From: Microbacterium sp. SY138
GTDB lineage: Bacteria; Actinomycetota; Actinomycetes; Actinomycetales; Microbacteriaceae
Length of the DNA stretch: 64,000 bases
Assembly (NCBI RefSeq): GCF_039729145.1
Contig: NZ_CP155793.1
Span: 744,001-808,000 of the forward strand
Direction: 5' to 3'
The position numbers and the translations under genes are program-made. Below the pieces are notes generated by a model. It did no database searches. It was given only the letters and a program-made list of their open reading frames with translations, and was not told where the DNA came from. Of the stretch, positions 1 through 7,633 are shown piece after piece. Position 1 is the first letter of the stretch, and each line of letters begins with the position of its first letter.

Positions 1-1
1 G

Positions 2-1723
2 CGCGAACGACAGATATCCACCACGGTCCTCGTCATCGGCACTGGAGGGTCGGGTCTGCGGGCGGCGATCGAGATCGCCGAACACGGCGTGGACGTGCTC
101 GCCGCGGGGAAACGACCGCGGCAGGATGCGCACACGTCGCTCGCCGCCGGCGGCATCAACGCGGCGCTCGGCACGATGGATGCCGACGACAGCTGGCAGC
201 AGCACGCAGCCGACACCATCAAGGAGAGCTACCTGCTCGCCAACCCGCACACCGTCGAGATCGTGACGCAGGGTGCCGAGCGTGGCATCCGCGACCTCGA
301 GCGCTGGGGCATGGACTTCGCCCGCGAAGACGACGGCCGCATCTCGCAGCGCTTCTTCGGCGCCCACACCTTCCGCCGCACCGCGTTCGCCGGCGACTAC
401 ACGGGCCTCGAGATCCAGCGCACCCTCGTGCGCAAGGCCGAGCAGCTCGAGGTCCCGATCCTCGACCACGTCTACATCACGCGCCTGCTCGTGCGCGACA
501 ACGTCGTGTTCGGCGCCTACGGCTTCGACCAGGCCGACGGCACCCGCTACCTCATCCACGCGGACGCCGTGATCCTCGCCGCGGGCGGACACAACCGCAT
601 CTGGCGCCGCACCTCGTCCCGCCGCGACGAGAACACCGGCGACTCCTTCCGTCTCGCGGTGGACGCCGGCGCGCGGCTCCGCGACCCCGAACTCGTGCAG
701 TTCCATCCGTCGGGCATCATCGAGCCGGAGAGCGCAGCGGGAACCCTGATCTCCGAGGCCGCACGCGGTGAAGGCGGAATCCTCCGCAACGCCCTCGGCG
801 AGCGATTCATGGCGAAGTACGACCCCGAGCGCATGGAGCTCTCGACCCGTGACCGCGTCGCGCTCGCCGCGTACACCGAGATCCAGGAAGGGCGCGGCAC
901 CGAGAACGGCGGCGTCTGGCTCGACGTCTCGCACCTGCCGCGCGAGACGATCATGACCCGTCTGCCGCGCGTCTATCAGACGATGATGGAGCTGCAGATG
1001 CTCGACATCACGACCGATCCGATCGAGATCGCGCCGACCGCGCACTACTCGATGGGCGGCGTCTGGGTGCGTCCGGAAGACCACCAGACCGACGTCGACG
1101 GCCTCTATGCGATCGGCGAGGCGTCGAGCGGTCTGCACGGCGCGAATCGTCTCGGCGGCAACTCGCTCATCGAACTCCTCGTCTACGGACGCATCGTCGG
1201 TCAGGCGGCAATGGAGCATGCGGCGGGGCTCGACGCGCAGCGCCGGTCGGCGACCGCGGTGGCGGAAGCGCGGGCCGAGATCGACGATCTGCTGGCGGCC
1301 GAGGGGCGCGAGAACGTCCGTGCCCTGCAGCGCGCGATCCGCAACCTCATGACCGAGTACGCCGGTGTGGTGCGCTCGGAGGAGGGGCTGCGCGCCGGTC
1401 TCGCCGACCTCGACATGATCGAGGGGCGCATGGAGGACATCGGCATCCACCCCGACATCGCCGGGTTCCAGGACCTCGCGCATGCGTTCGACCTCAAGGC
1501 ATCGGCACTCGCCGCCCGGGCCACCCTCGAGGCCGCGCTGGAGCGGCGGGAGACCCGCGGATGCCACAACCGCAGCGACTTCCCCGACACCGATCCCACG
1601 TTGCAGGTGAACCTGGTGTGGTCGCCGAAGGACGGCGTGACCCGTGAGGCGATCCCAGAGATCTCGCCGGAGATCGCGGAGCTCATGCGCGAGGTCGACA
1701 CCGCGGGCAAGCTCGTCGAGTAA
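2..1723 (+). CDS. Fumarate reductase/succinate dehydrogenase-type FAD flavoprotein (5' truncated)
   Basis: The reading frame is open from base 2, so the true start lies outside the window. The visible 573 residues begin with a GxGxxG-type Rossmann motif (GTGGSGLRAAIE). A His followed by TSLAAGGINAAL, at visible residue 44, matches the position of the FAD-attachment histidine of SdhA/FrdA. HPSG, a GEGGILRN-like stretch, HYSMGG near the C-terminal third and GANRLGGNSL are typical of the succinate dehydrogenase/fumarate reductase/L-aspartate oxidase superfamily. It should transfer hydride between a dicarboxylate and FAD. No iron-sulfur or membrane-anchor subunit follows, so a soluble fumarate reductase or aspartate-oxidase-like role is possible. 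Family is sure, substrate is not. Confidence 0.85.
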   Translation, partial: RERQISTTVLVIGTGGSGLRAAIEIAEHGVDVLAAGKRPRQDAHTSLAAGGINAALGTMDADDSWQQHAADTIKESYLLANPHTVEIVTQGAERGIRDLERWGMDFAREDDGRISQRFFGAHTFRRTAFAGDYTGLEIQRTLVRKAEQLEVPILDHVYITRLLVRDNVVFGAYGFDQADGTRYLIHADAVILAAGGHNRIWRRTSSRRDENTGDSFRLAVDAGARLRDPELVQFHPSGIIEPESAAGTLISEAARGEGGILRNALGERFMAKYDPERMELSTRDRVALAAYTEIQEGRGTENGGVWLDVSHLPRETIMTRLPRVYQTMMELQMLDITTDPIEIAPTAHYSMGGVWVRPEDHQTDVDGLYAIGEASSGLHGANRLGGNSLIELLVYGRIVGQAAMEHAAGLDAQRRSATAVAEARAEIDDLLAAEGRENVRALQRAIRNLMTEYAGVVRSEEGLRAGLADLDMIEGRMEDIGIHPDIAGFQDLAHAFDLKASALAARATLEAALERRETRGCHNRSDFPDTDPTLQVNLVWSPKDGVTREAIPEISPEIAELMREVDTAGKLVE

Positions 1724-1741
1724 GAGCACACTGCGGCTGCT

Positions 1742-1798
1742 TCCGGTCGCACCTGCTGTCGTCCCGCCGACGATCGGGCAGCATCAGGTGCGACCGGA
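1742..1798 (+). terminator. Long inverted repeat downstream of the flavoprotein gene
   Basis: Two perfect 14-base arms (TCCGGTCGCACCTG and its complement) flank 29 bases that can fold further. The repeat lies 18 bases after the flavoprotein stop and 27 bases before the kinase start. It is probably a terminator, though no T-run follows. It could also be a regulatory element of the downstream kinase. Confidence 0.5.
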
Positions 1799-1825
1799 GC
1801 GGGTCCGGTGCGGGAAGATGAGCAG

Positions 1826-2620
1826 ATGCACATTCCCGCAGAACTGCTCCCCGATGGTGCGGACTGGCTGCCCGTGGAGAGTGGCGAGTCGGGCGCGGCC
1901 GTGCTTCGCGATGAGGCCGGTGGGCGATACGTCAAGGTGGTCCCCTCGTCGCAGGTGGACGAACTGGCGGCCGAGCGCGACCGGATCGCATGGCTCGCGA
2001 GCGTCGGCATCCCCGGTCCGTCGGTGATCGAGTGGCGTCTCACCGCGCACGGCGGTGCCCTCGTGACCTCGGCGGTGGAGGGAGTCCCCGCCGACCGGCT
2101 CGATGCGGCCGGTCTGCGTGCGGCGTGGCCGGCGATCGCCGACATCCTGCGGCGTCTCCACGCCGTCCCGGTGTCCGACTGCCCCTACGGCCGGGGAGTG
2201 GACGGGATGATGACGGCAGCCAGAGCGACGGTCGCCGAGGACCGGGTGCAGACCGAGTTCCTGCCCGTCGCGCTGCAGGATGTGCCGCCGTCGCGGATCC
2301 TCGCCGACCTCGAGAGCGAGCTCCCGCGACGGATCGTCCAGGAGCAGGCAGAAGCGGTGGTCTGCCACGGCGACTTCTGCCTGCCGAACATCCTGATCGC
2401 GCCCGACGGCTCGCACGTCGCCGGACTCATCGATGTCGGCCGGCTCGGGCGTGCCGACCCCTACGCCGACATCGCCCTGCTCCTGGCGAACGCCCGCGAG
2501 ACGTGGCCCGACGAGAGCACCGCCCGTCGGGCGGACGAGGACTTCGCTGCGCGGTACGGCATCGATCTCGACTCTGCCCGTCAGGACTTCTACCTGCGGC
2601 TCGACCCGCTGACCTGGTAG
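1826..2620 (+). CDS. APH(3'')-like aminoglycoside (streptomycin) phosphotransferase
   Basis: A 264-residue kinase-fold protein resembling APH(3'')-Ib (StrA) over its whole length: an early DWLPVESGESGAAV segment, the Brenner motif VCHGDFCLPNILI, the metal-binding segment GLIDVGRLGRADPYADIAL, and the C-terminal FYLRLDPLTW. Known members transfer the ATP gamma-phosphate to the 3''-hydroxyl of streptomycin in the cytoplasm. The ATG at 1826 is preferred because GGGAAG lies 8 bases upstream; an in-frame GTG at 1808 is an alternative. It stands alone, without a partner resistance gene or mobile element, so it looks like an intrinsic chromosomal member. Activity on streptomycin is inferred. Confidence 0.85.
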   Translation: MHIPAELLPDGADWLPVESGESGAAVLRDEAGGRYVKVVPSSQVDELAAERDRIAWLASVGIPGPSVIEWRLTAHGGALVTSAVEGVPADRLDAAGLRAAWPAIADILRRLHAVPVSDCPYGRGVDGMMTAARATVAEDRVQTEFLPVALQDVPPSRILADLESELPRRIVQEQAEAVVCHGDFCLPNILIAPDGSHVAGLIDVGRLGRADPYADIALLLANARETWPDESTARRADEDFAARYGIDLDSARQDFYLRLDPLTW

Positions 2621-2634
2621 CGCGGTCGCGGGTC

Positions 2635-2943
2635 TCAGCCGGCCTGCGGCTCTTCCGTGTCGACCACGCCGATGCCGACCGCCTCGTGATCGGGCTCGGG
2701 CTCGTCGCGCTTCGGGGCTTTGGGCTCCTCGCCCGGGGCCTTCTCGGTGCTCGGCTCTTCGAGGTCTTCGGTGCGGGGCACCTCGTTCGGGTCGGCGTCT
2801 TCGGGGGACTCGGCTTGTGCCGGTGTCGTGACCTCGCCGTCGCTCGTGTCGGAGGTCGAGGTGGGAGTCGGAGTCTGCGCCTCGGCGGAGAGCTCGGCGG
2901 AGAGCTCGTCGGTGGGCTCGGGCTCGGGAGTGCTGTCGGTCAT
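2635..2943 (-). CDS. Small acidic Pro/Glu/Thr-rich disordered protein
   Basis: 102 residues, almost entirely Glu, Asp, Pro, Thr and Ser (starts MTDSTPEPEPTDELSAELSA), without hydrophobic core, signal peptide or recognised domain. The ATG is supported by GAAAGGGG five bases upstream. A much longer open frame continues upstream on this strand, but that part lies antisense to the serine dehydratase gene and shows no sensible protein. The protein is predicted to be intrinsically disordered. Function unknown; such acidic tails are common in actinobacterial hypothetical proteins. Confidence 0.6.
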   Translation of the reverse strand: MTDSTPEPEPTDELSAELSAEAQTPTPTSTSDTSDGEVTTPAQAESPEDADPNEVPRTEDLEEPSTEKAPGEEPKAPKRDEPEPDHEAVGIGVVDTEEPQAG

Positions 2944-3057
2944 GGGGACCCCTTTCGATGATGTCGTCCGCTCAGGATGCCTCGGCGGCGGATGGGGCTG
3001 TAGGGGGTTGACGGGACGGCGAGTTAACCTCGGTGAACCGAAGTCGCCGATCCGGCG

Positions 3058-3072
3058 TAGCCTGGAGGGGTG
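3058..3072 (+). promoter_or_regulatory. Leaderless -10 box of sdaA
   Basis: TAGCCT at 3058-3063 is followed by six bases and then the GTG start at 3070, so the transcript probably starts at or next to the start codon. A GGAGGGG run also abuts the start but is too close to act as a normal Shine-Dalgarno. Confidence 0.55.
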
Positions 3073-4566
3073 ACTGCGTACGTCTCGGCCTTCGACCTCT
3101 TCTCCATCGGAGTGGGGCCTTCGAGCTCCCATACGGTCGGACCGATGCGAGCGGCTCTCGACTTCGCACGACGACTCACTGCGACGGGCGTCCTGCCGCA
3201 GGTCACCCGCATCGGAAGCACACTGTACGGCTCGCTCGGCGCGACGGGAATCGGGCACGGGACGCCGGATGCCGTCGTCGCCGGCCTCCGCGGACTCGCG
3301 CCGGAGACCTGCGACCCCGCCGAGGTGCGCTCGGCCTGGACCGACCTGCCGGCACAAGCCGTGATTCGCATCGACGGCGCGCACGACGTGCCCTTCGCGA
3401 AGGACGACATCGTCTTCGCGCCGCGCACCCGGCTTCCCGGTCACCCGAACGCCATGACCATCACCGCCTGGGACTCCGCGGAGCAGGTCGTCGCCGAGGA
3501 GACCTACTACTCGGTGGGCGGCGGGTTCATCCGGCGCGATGGCGAGGAGGCGAAGCTCACGACCTCGGGATTCCCGTACTCGTACGCGGATGCCGCGTCG
3601 CTGCTCGCGCTCTGTGACGAGAACGGGCTCTCGATCGCCGAGGTGGCCCGACTCAATGAGACCTCGCTGCGCAGCGAGGAAGAGGTCGCGGCCGGCCTCG
3701 ACGCGATCTGGGACGCGATGTCGGGGTGCGTGGATGCGGGTCTCCACGCCGACGGCACGCTTCCCGGCATCCTCAAGGTCAAGCGGCGGGCCGGAGTGAT
3801 CCGCGGCCAGCTCGAAGAGGTCGAGGCCGACGGCCATCGTGAGCTTCCGGGTGAGTGGCTCGGCGCCTTCGCGCTCGCGGTCAACGAGGAGAACGCCGCG
3901 GGTGGCCGCGTGGTCACGGCGCCGACGAACGGTGCCGCCGGAATCCTCCCGGCCGTCGCGATGTACTGGTGGCGGTTCCTCGCCGACTCCGGACTCGGGG
4001 CGGGCAACGCGGTCACGCCCTACGGCGAGCTGGTCGGCAGCGCACTCCTCGGGTTCGAGTCGGACGTGCGCGCGGTGAGCGACGGGAGCGACCTCGACGA
4101 AGAGCAGACCGCCGAGGCGAACCGTCGCCGTGGCATCCGCCGCTTCCTGCTGACCGCGACGGCCCTCGGGTCGTTGTTCAAGGCCAACGCGTCGATCTCC
4201 GGGGCGGAGGGCGGATGCCAGGCCGAGGTCGGCTCCGCCTGCGCCATGGCAGCCGGCGGCCTGACGGCGGTGATGGGCGGCACGAACCGCCAGATCGAGA
4301 ACGCCGCCGAGATCGCGATGGAGCACCACCTCGGTCTCACCTGCGACCCCATCGGCGGACTCGTGCAGATTCCGTGCATCGAGCGCAACGCGATCGCCGC
4401 GTCCACGGCCGTGACCGCCGCCCGCCTCGCCCTGCGCGGCGACGGCAGCCATTACGTCTCCCTGGATGCGGTCGTCGAGACCATGCGCCAGACCGGGGCC
4501 GACATGTCGACGAAGTACAAGGAGACCAGCGAAGGCGGCCTCGCGGTCAACGTCATCGAGTGCTGA
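3070..4566 (+). CDS. sdaA: L-serine ammonia-lyase, single-chain [4Fe-4S] type
   Basis: 498 residues with the fused beta and alpha halves of bacterial L-serine dehydratase. The N-terminal half holds [18 protein letters not shown] (about residues 12-30). The C-terminal half holds [19 protein letters not shown] (Cys383, Cys391) and [18 protein letters not shown] (Cys425, Cys436). The protein ends in Cys498, matching the C-terminal cysteine that caps the cluster in characterised type-2 enzymes. It converts L-serine to pyruvate and ammonia in the cytoplasm. The cluster is oxygen sensitive. The GTG start fits a leaderless promoter. Divergent neighbour 2635-2943; no operon partner. Confidence 0.95.
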   Translation: MTAYVSAFDLFSIGVGPSSSHTVGPMRAALDFARRLTATGVLPQVTRIGSTLYGSLGATGIGHGTPDAVVAGLRGLAPETCDPAEVRSAWTDLPAQAVIRIDGAHDVPFAKDDIVFAPRTRLPGHPNAMTITAWDSAEQVVAEETYYSVGGGFIRRDGEEAKLTTSGFPYSYADAASLLALCDENGLSIAEVARLNETSLRSEEEVAAGLDAIWDAMSGCVDAGLHADGTLPGILKVKRRAGVIRGQLEEVEADGHRELPGEWLGAFALAVNEENAAGGRVVTAPTNGAAGILPAVAMYWWRFLADSGLGAGNAVTPYGELVGSALLGFESDVRAVSDGSDLDEEQTAEANRRRGIRRFLLTATALGSLFKANASISGAEGGCQAEVGSACAMAAGGLTAVMGGTNRQIENAAEIAMEHHLGLTCDPIGGLVQIPCIERNAIAASTAVTAARLALRGDGSHYVSLDAVVETMRQTGADMSTKYKETSEGGLAVNVIEC

Positions 4567-4634
4567 CGGTCCTCGGTCGCGCGGGTGTCCCCGGATGCCG
4601 GTAGCCTCCACGAGACGACACGCGGAGGATCACG

Positions 4635-5387
4635 ATGGATGAGTTCTGGGAGCCGGCCTCCCGCCGTCGACGTCAGCAGCCCGTCGTGGCGGTGCGCCCG
4701 AACGACGACGCCCCCGCACCCGGCGCAGGATGGCCGACGAGCATCCCCGCCGTCGCCCAGGTGCTGCGCGAGGGGATCGACCTCGACCCCGGCGTCACGT
4801 TCCTGGTCGGCGAGAACGGCAGCGGCAAGTCGACACTGGTCGAGGGGATCGCGATCGCCTATGGGCTCTCTCCCGAGGGCGGTTCCCGCCAGGCCAGGCA
4901 CACCACGCGCGCGACCGAGTCGCCGTTGTCGGACTGGCTGCGGCTGCAGCGGGGCGTGGGGGCGAATCGGTGGGGTTTCTTCCTCCGCGCCGAGACGATG
5001 CACTCGTTCTACACCTACCTGGAGGAGAACCCCTCGGCCCGCGGCGACGTCCCGTTCCACGAGATGAGTCACGGCGAATCGTTCCTCGCCCTGCTGGAGA
5101 GCCGATTCGACGAGCCGGGCTTCTACTGCCTCGACGAGCCGGAGGCGGCGCTGTCCTTCAACTCGACGCTCGCGCTCATCGCCGTGCTCCGTCGCATCGC
5201 CGATGAGGGCGGCCAGGTGCTGTGCGCGACGCATTCGCCGGTGCTCGCTGCTCTTCCCGGCGCGAAGATCCTCGAAGTGGGGGAGTGGGGTGTGCGGCCG
5301 GCGGAGTGGGACGACCTCGAGATCGTGAACCACTGGCGCTCGTTCCTCGAGCATCCGACCCGCTACCTCCGCCATCTGCTCGACTGA
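4635..5387 (+). CDS. AAA-family ATPase (COG3910-like)
   Basis: 250 residues with a complete ABC/RecF-type ATPase core: Walker A GENGSGKST near residue 60, a signature-like MSHGES, Walker B FYCLDEPEAAL, and an H-loop CATHSPVL. There are no membrane segments or coiled coil. This arrangement matches stand-alone predicted ATPases of the COG3910 type, which have no defined role and are sometimes found near nucleases. The gene has a TAGCCT -10 box at 4601 and GGAGG six bases before ATG. It stands between sdaA and a TetR gene with no obvious partner. The biochemical class is sure; the function is unknown. Confidence 0.8.
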   Translation: MDEFWEPASRRRRQQPVVAVRPNDDAPAPGAGWPTSIPAVAQVLREGIDLDPGVTFLVGENGSGKSTLVEGIAIAYGLSPEGGSRQARHTTRATESPLSDWLRLQRGVGANRWGFFLRAETMHSFYTYLEENPSARGDVPFHEMSHGESFLALLESRFDEPGFYCLDEPEAALSFNSTLALIAVLRRIADEGGQVLCATHSPVLAALPGAKILEVGEWGVRPAEWDDLEIVNHWRSFLEHPTRYLRHLLD

Positions 5388-5429
5388 CTTGCGCGCCGTG
5401 CCCTCGTCGCGCGTCATAGGCTGACGGAC

Positions 5430-6026
5430 ATGACCGAGCAGAAGCCCGCGCGGCGGCGTGGCCGCCCCCGGGGCGTCTCCGACTCGCGAGCGCGCATCAT
5501 CGCGGCTGCGGTCGACGACTTCGGTGAAAAAGGATACGACGGCGCGACGATCCGCTCCATCGCCGCCAGGGCCGGTGTGGATTCTGCCCTCGTGCATCAC
5601 TACTTCGGCACCAAGGCCGATCTCTTCGCAGAAGCCGTGGGCATTCCGCTGCGACCGGATGTCGATGTGCCGGGGATCCTCGCGGGTCCGCGTGACGAGA
5701 TCGGCGACCGGCTGATCCGGTACGTCCTCGAGGCGTTCGAGCAGCCCGAGGTGCGCCGTCGGGGAGTCATGCTGCTGCGCACCGCGATCGGCAGTCGGCT
5801 CACGACCCCGTTGCTGGCGGGCTTCCTGTCGCGCGAACTTCTCTCCCGGGTGGCTCGGCGCCTCGACGTCGACGACGCCGATCTGCGCGCCTCGCTCGTC
5901 GCCTCGCAGATCGCCGGGCTGCTGATCGCACGCTATGTGCTGCGGCTGCCGGCGCTTGCGGCGGCACCGATCGATGAACTCGTCTCCCGTCTCGGCCCGA
6001 CCTTGCAGCGCTACCTCTTCGACTGA
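5430..6026 (+). CDS. TetR-family transcriptional repressor
   Basis: 198 residues. After a basic N-terminus (KPARRRGRPRG) comes the TetR helix-turn-helix (ARIIAAAVDDFGEKGYDGAT to VHHYFGTKADLF, about residues 22-65), then a C-terminal ligand domain of the TetR_C type. Start is ATG at 5430, seven bases after TAGGCT, a leaderless arrangement. The next two genes form an ABC-2 exporter whose promoter carries a perfect 18-bp palindrome, so this protein most likely represses that exporter in response to an unknown hydrophobic ligand. Its own promoter shows no similar palindrome. Confidence 0.9.
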   Translation: MTEQKPARRRGRPRGVSDSRARIIAAAVDDFGEKGYDGATIRSIAARAGVDSALVHHYFGTKADLFAEAVGIPLRPDVDVPGILAGPRDEIGDRLIRYVLEAFEQPEVRRRGVMLLRTAIGSRLTTPLLAGFLSRELLSRVARRLDVDDADLRASLVASQIAGLLIARYVLRLPALAAAPIDELVSRLGPTLQRYLFD

Positions 6027-6061
6027 CGCCGAACGTCGGCATCGGGTGTCTGCGGACCCCG

Positions 6062-6106
6062 TTGACGCGGACGACGGGCGGGCGCATAATTCATCACATG
6101 ATGAAT
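6062..6106 (+). promoter_or_regulatory. Exporter promoter with TetR-type operator
   Basis: TTGACG (6062-6067), a 17-base spacer and CATAAT (6085-6090) form a near-consensus housekeeping promoter. A perfect inverted repeat, ATTCATCA-CA-TGATGAAT (6089-6106), covers the end of the -10 box, the predicted transcription start and the start codons at 6098/6101. A repressor bound here would block initiation. The adjacent TetR gene is the obvious candidate. Confidence 0.75.
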
Positions 6107-6883
6107 AACTCCGCCGTCGAGATCGCGCAGCTGCGTGTGCGTCGCGGGGCGGTGCACGTGTTCGACGGGATCGACCTCGCGATCCCCCGCGGCCAGATCA
6201 CGGGCCTGCTGGGCCCTTCCGGATGCGGCAAGACCACGCTCATGCGCTCGATCGTCGGGGTGCAGAAGATCGCTTCGGGTGACGTGAAGGTACTGGGTGA
6301 GCCGGGAGGGTCGCGACAGCTGAGACACCGCGTCGCGTACGGCACGCAAGGAGCATCGGTGTACGGCGACCTCAGCGTGCGCCAGAACCTCTCGTACTTC
6401 GCTTCGCTGCTCAAGGCACCCAAGGGCGACGTCGATCGGGTCATCGACGAGGTGGGTCTCGGCCCGCAGGCGGGGCAACTCGTGGACTCTCTGAGCGGAG
6501 GGCAGGCAACGCGGGTGTCGCTCGCGGTGGCCCTCATCGGTGCGCCCGAGCTCGTCGTGTTGGACGAGCCGACGGTGGGACTCGACCCCGTGCTGCGCGC
6601 CGAGCTGTGGGCCCTCTTCCGCGCCCTCGCGGATCGAGGGGTGACGCTCATCGTGTCGAGTCACGTGATGGACGAGGCCGTGCGCTGCGACCGGCTGCTG
6701 CTGATGCGCGAGGGGCGGATCATCGCTGACACGACTCCGACCTCGCTCCTCGCCGACACCGGCACGACCGACGCCGAGGCCGCGTTCCTCGTGCTGATCG
6801 AGCGCGACCGCGCGGCTGGTGTCGGCGACACGAGGCGATCGCGCCGAGGAGCGCGCGACCAGCAGGAGGAGGCCGGAGAATGA
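6098..6883 (+). CDS. ABC-2 type exporter, ATP-binding protein
   Basis: 261 residues. Walker A GPSGCGKTT near residue 38, Q-loop region YGTQGASVYGDLSV, signature LSGGQATRVSLA, Walker B LVVLDEPTVGLDP and H-loop SSHVMDEA are all present. It would power export by the permease encoded next, with which it overlaps by four bases (ATGA at 6880). Two adjacent ATG codons (6098, 6101) lie just after the predicted transcription start, so the mRNA is probably leaderless. DrrA/YhcH-like drug exporters have this layout. Probably controlled by the preceding TetR protein. The substrate is unknown. Confidence 0.92.
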   Translation: MMNNSAVEIAQLRVRRGAVHVFDGIDLAIPRGQITGLLGPSGCGKTTLMRSIVGVQKIASGDVKVLGEPGGSRQLRHRVAYGTQGASVYGDLSVRQNLSYFASLLKAPKGDVDRVIDEVGLGPQAGQLVDSLSGGQATRVSLAVALIGAPELVVLDEPTVGLDPVLRAELWALFRALADRGVTLIVSSHVMDEAVRCDRLLLMREGRIIADTTPTSLLADTGTTDAEAAFLVLIERDRAAGVGDTRRSRRGARDQQEEAGE

Positions 6884-7614
6884 ACGGCCGCCGGACGTTC
6901 GCCACCGCCGGGCGCGTGCTCGCCCAATTGCGGCACGACCCGCGGTCGATCGCGCTGATGCTCATCGCGCCGAGTCTGCTCGTGGGCCTCTTCGCCTGGC
7001 TGTTCAGCGATCAGGACGGCGTCTTCGATCAGTTCGGCGGCGCGATCCTGGCGCTGTTCCCGTTCATCGTGATGTTCCTCATCACCTCGATAACGACCCT
7101 GCGCGAGCGCCGTTCGGGCACCCTCGAACGCCTGATGACGACACCGCTCGAGAAGGCCGACTTCATCCTCGGGTACGCGCTCGCGTTCGGTCTGATGGCT
7201 CTGCTGCAGGCGGTGATCACAGTGTCGTTCGCCGTCGGGGTGTGCGGGCTCGACGTCGAAGGTCCGCTCTGGCAGCTCGGCCTGGTCGCGGTGGTCGACG
7301 CGCTGCTCGGTACCGCGCTCGGTCTGCTCGCGAGCGCGTTCGCCCAGACCGAGTTCCAGGCGGTGCAGTTCATGCCGCTGCTGGTGTTCCCGCAGATCAT
7401 CCTCGGCGGGCTCTTCATGCCCCGTGATCAGATGCCCGATGTGCTGCACGCCATCTCCGACTGGCTTCCGCTGAGCTACGCGATCGACACGATCAACGCG
7501 GTCGCCGCGGGCGACGAGGGGTGGGATGTCTTCGGTCCGCTGCTGATCGTCGTGACCTTCGCGGTCGGCGCTCTCGTGCTCGCCTCGCTGACACTGCGGC
7601 GGCGCACCCGCTGA
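6880..7614 (+). CDS. ABC-2 type exporter, permease protein
   Basis: 244 residues with about six transmembrane segments and the ABC2_membrane pattern: the LRERRSGTLERLMTTPLEKADFILGYA loop after the second helix and the conserved MPLLVFPQIILGGLFMPRDQMP region before the last helices. It forms the membrane channel for the ATPase encoded immediately upstream; the ATGA overlap implies coupled translation. The short loop between helices 1 and 2 and the single-domain size are typical of DrrB-like exporters. The substrate is unknown. Confidence 0.92.
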   Translation: MNGRRTFATAGRVLAQLRHDPRSIALMLIAPSLLVGLFAWLFSDQDGVFDQFGGAILALFPFIVMFLITSITTLRERRSGTLERLMTTPLEKADFILGYALAFGLMALLQAVITVSFAVGVCGLDVEGPLWQLGLVAVVDALLGTALGLLASAFAQTEFQAVQFMPLLVFPQIILGGLFMPRDQMPDVLHAISDWLPLSYAIDTINAVAAGDEGWDVFGPLLIVVTFAVGALVLASLTLRRRTR

Positions 7615-7633
7615 CTCCCGTCCCGGTCGGTGC

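Noticed and set aside
1724..1825. WhiB7-type promoter ahead of the streptomycin-kinase homologue
   Set aside because: The AT-rich patch expected just upstream of a WhiB7-dependent -35 is missing.
2635..4611. 658-codon open frame on the minus strand covering sdaA
   Set aside because: It lies antisense to a well-supported serine dehydratase gene and gives a low-complexity Arg/His/Gly protein. Only its last 102 codons, beyond sdaA and with their own ribosome site, are kept as a gene.
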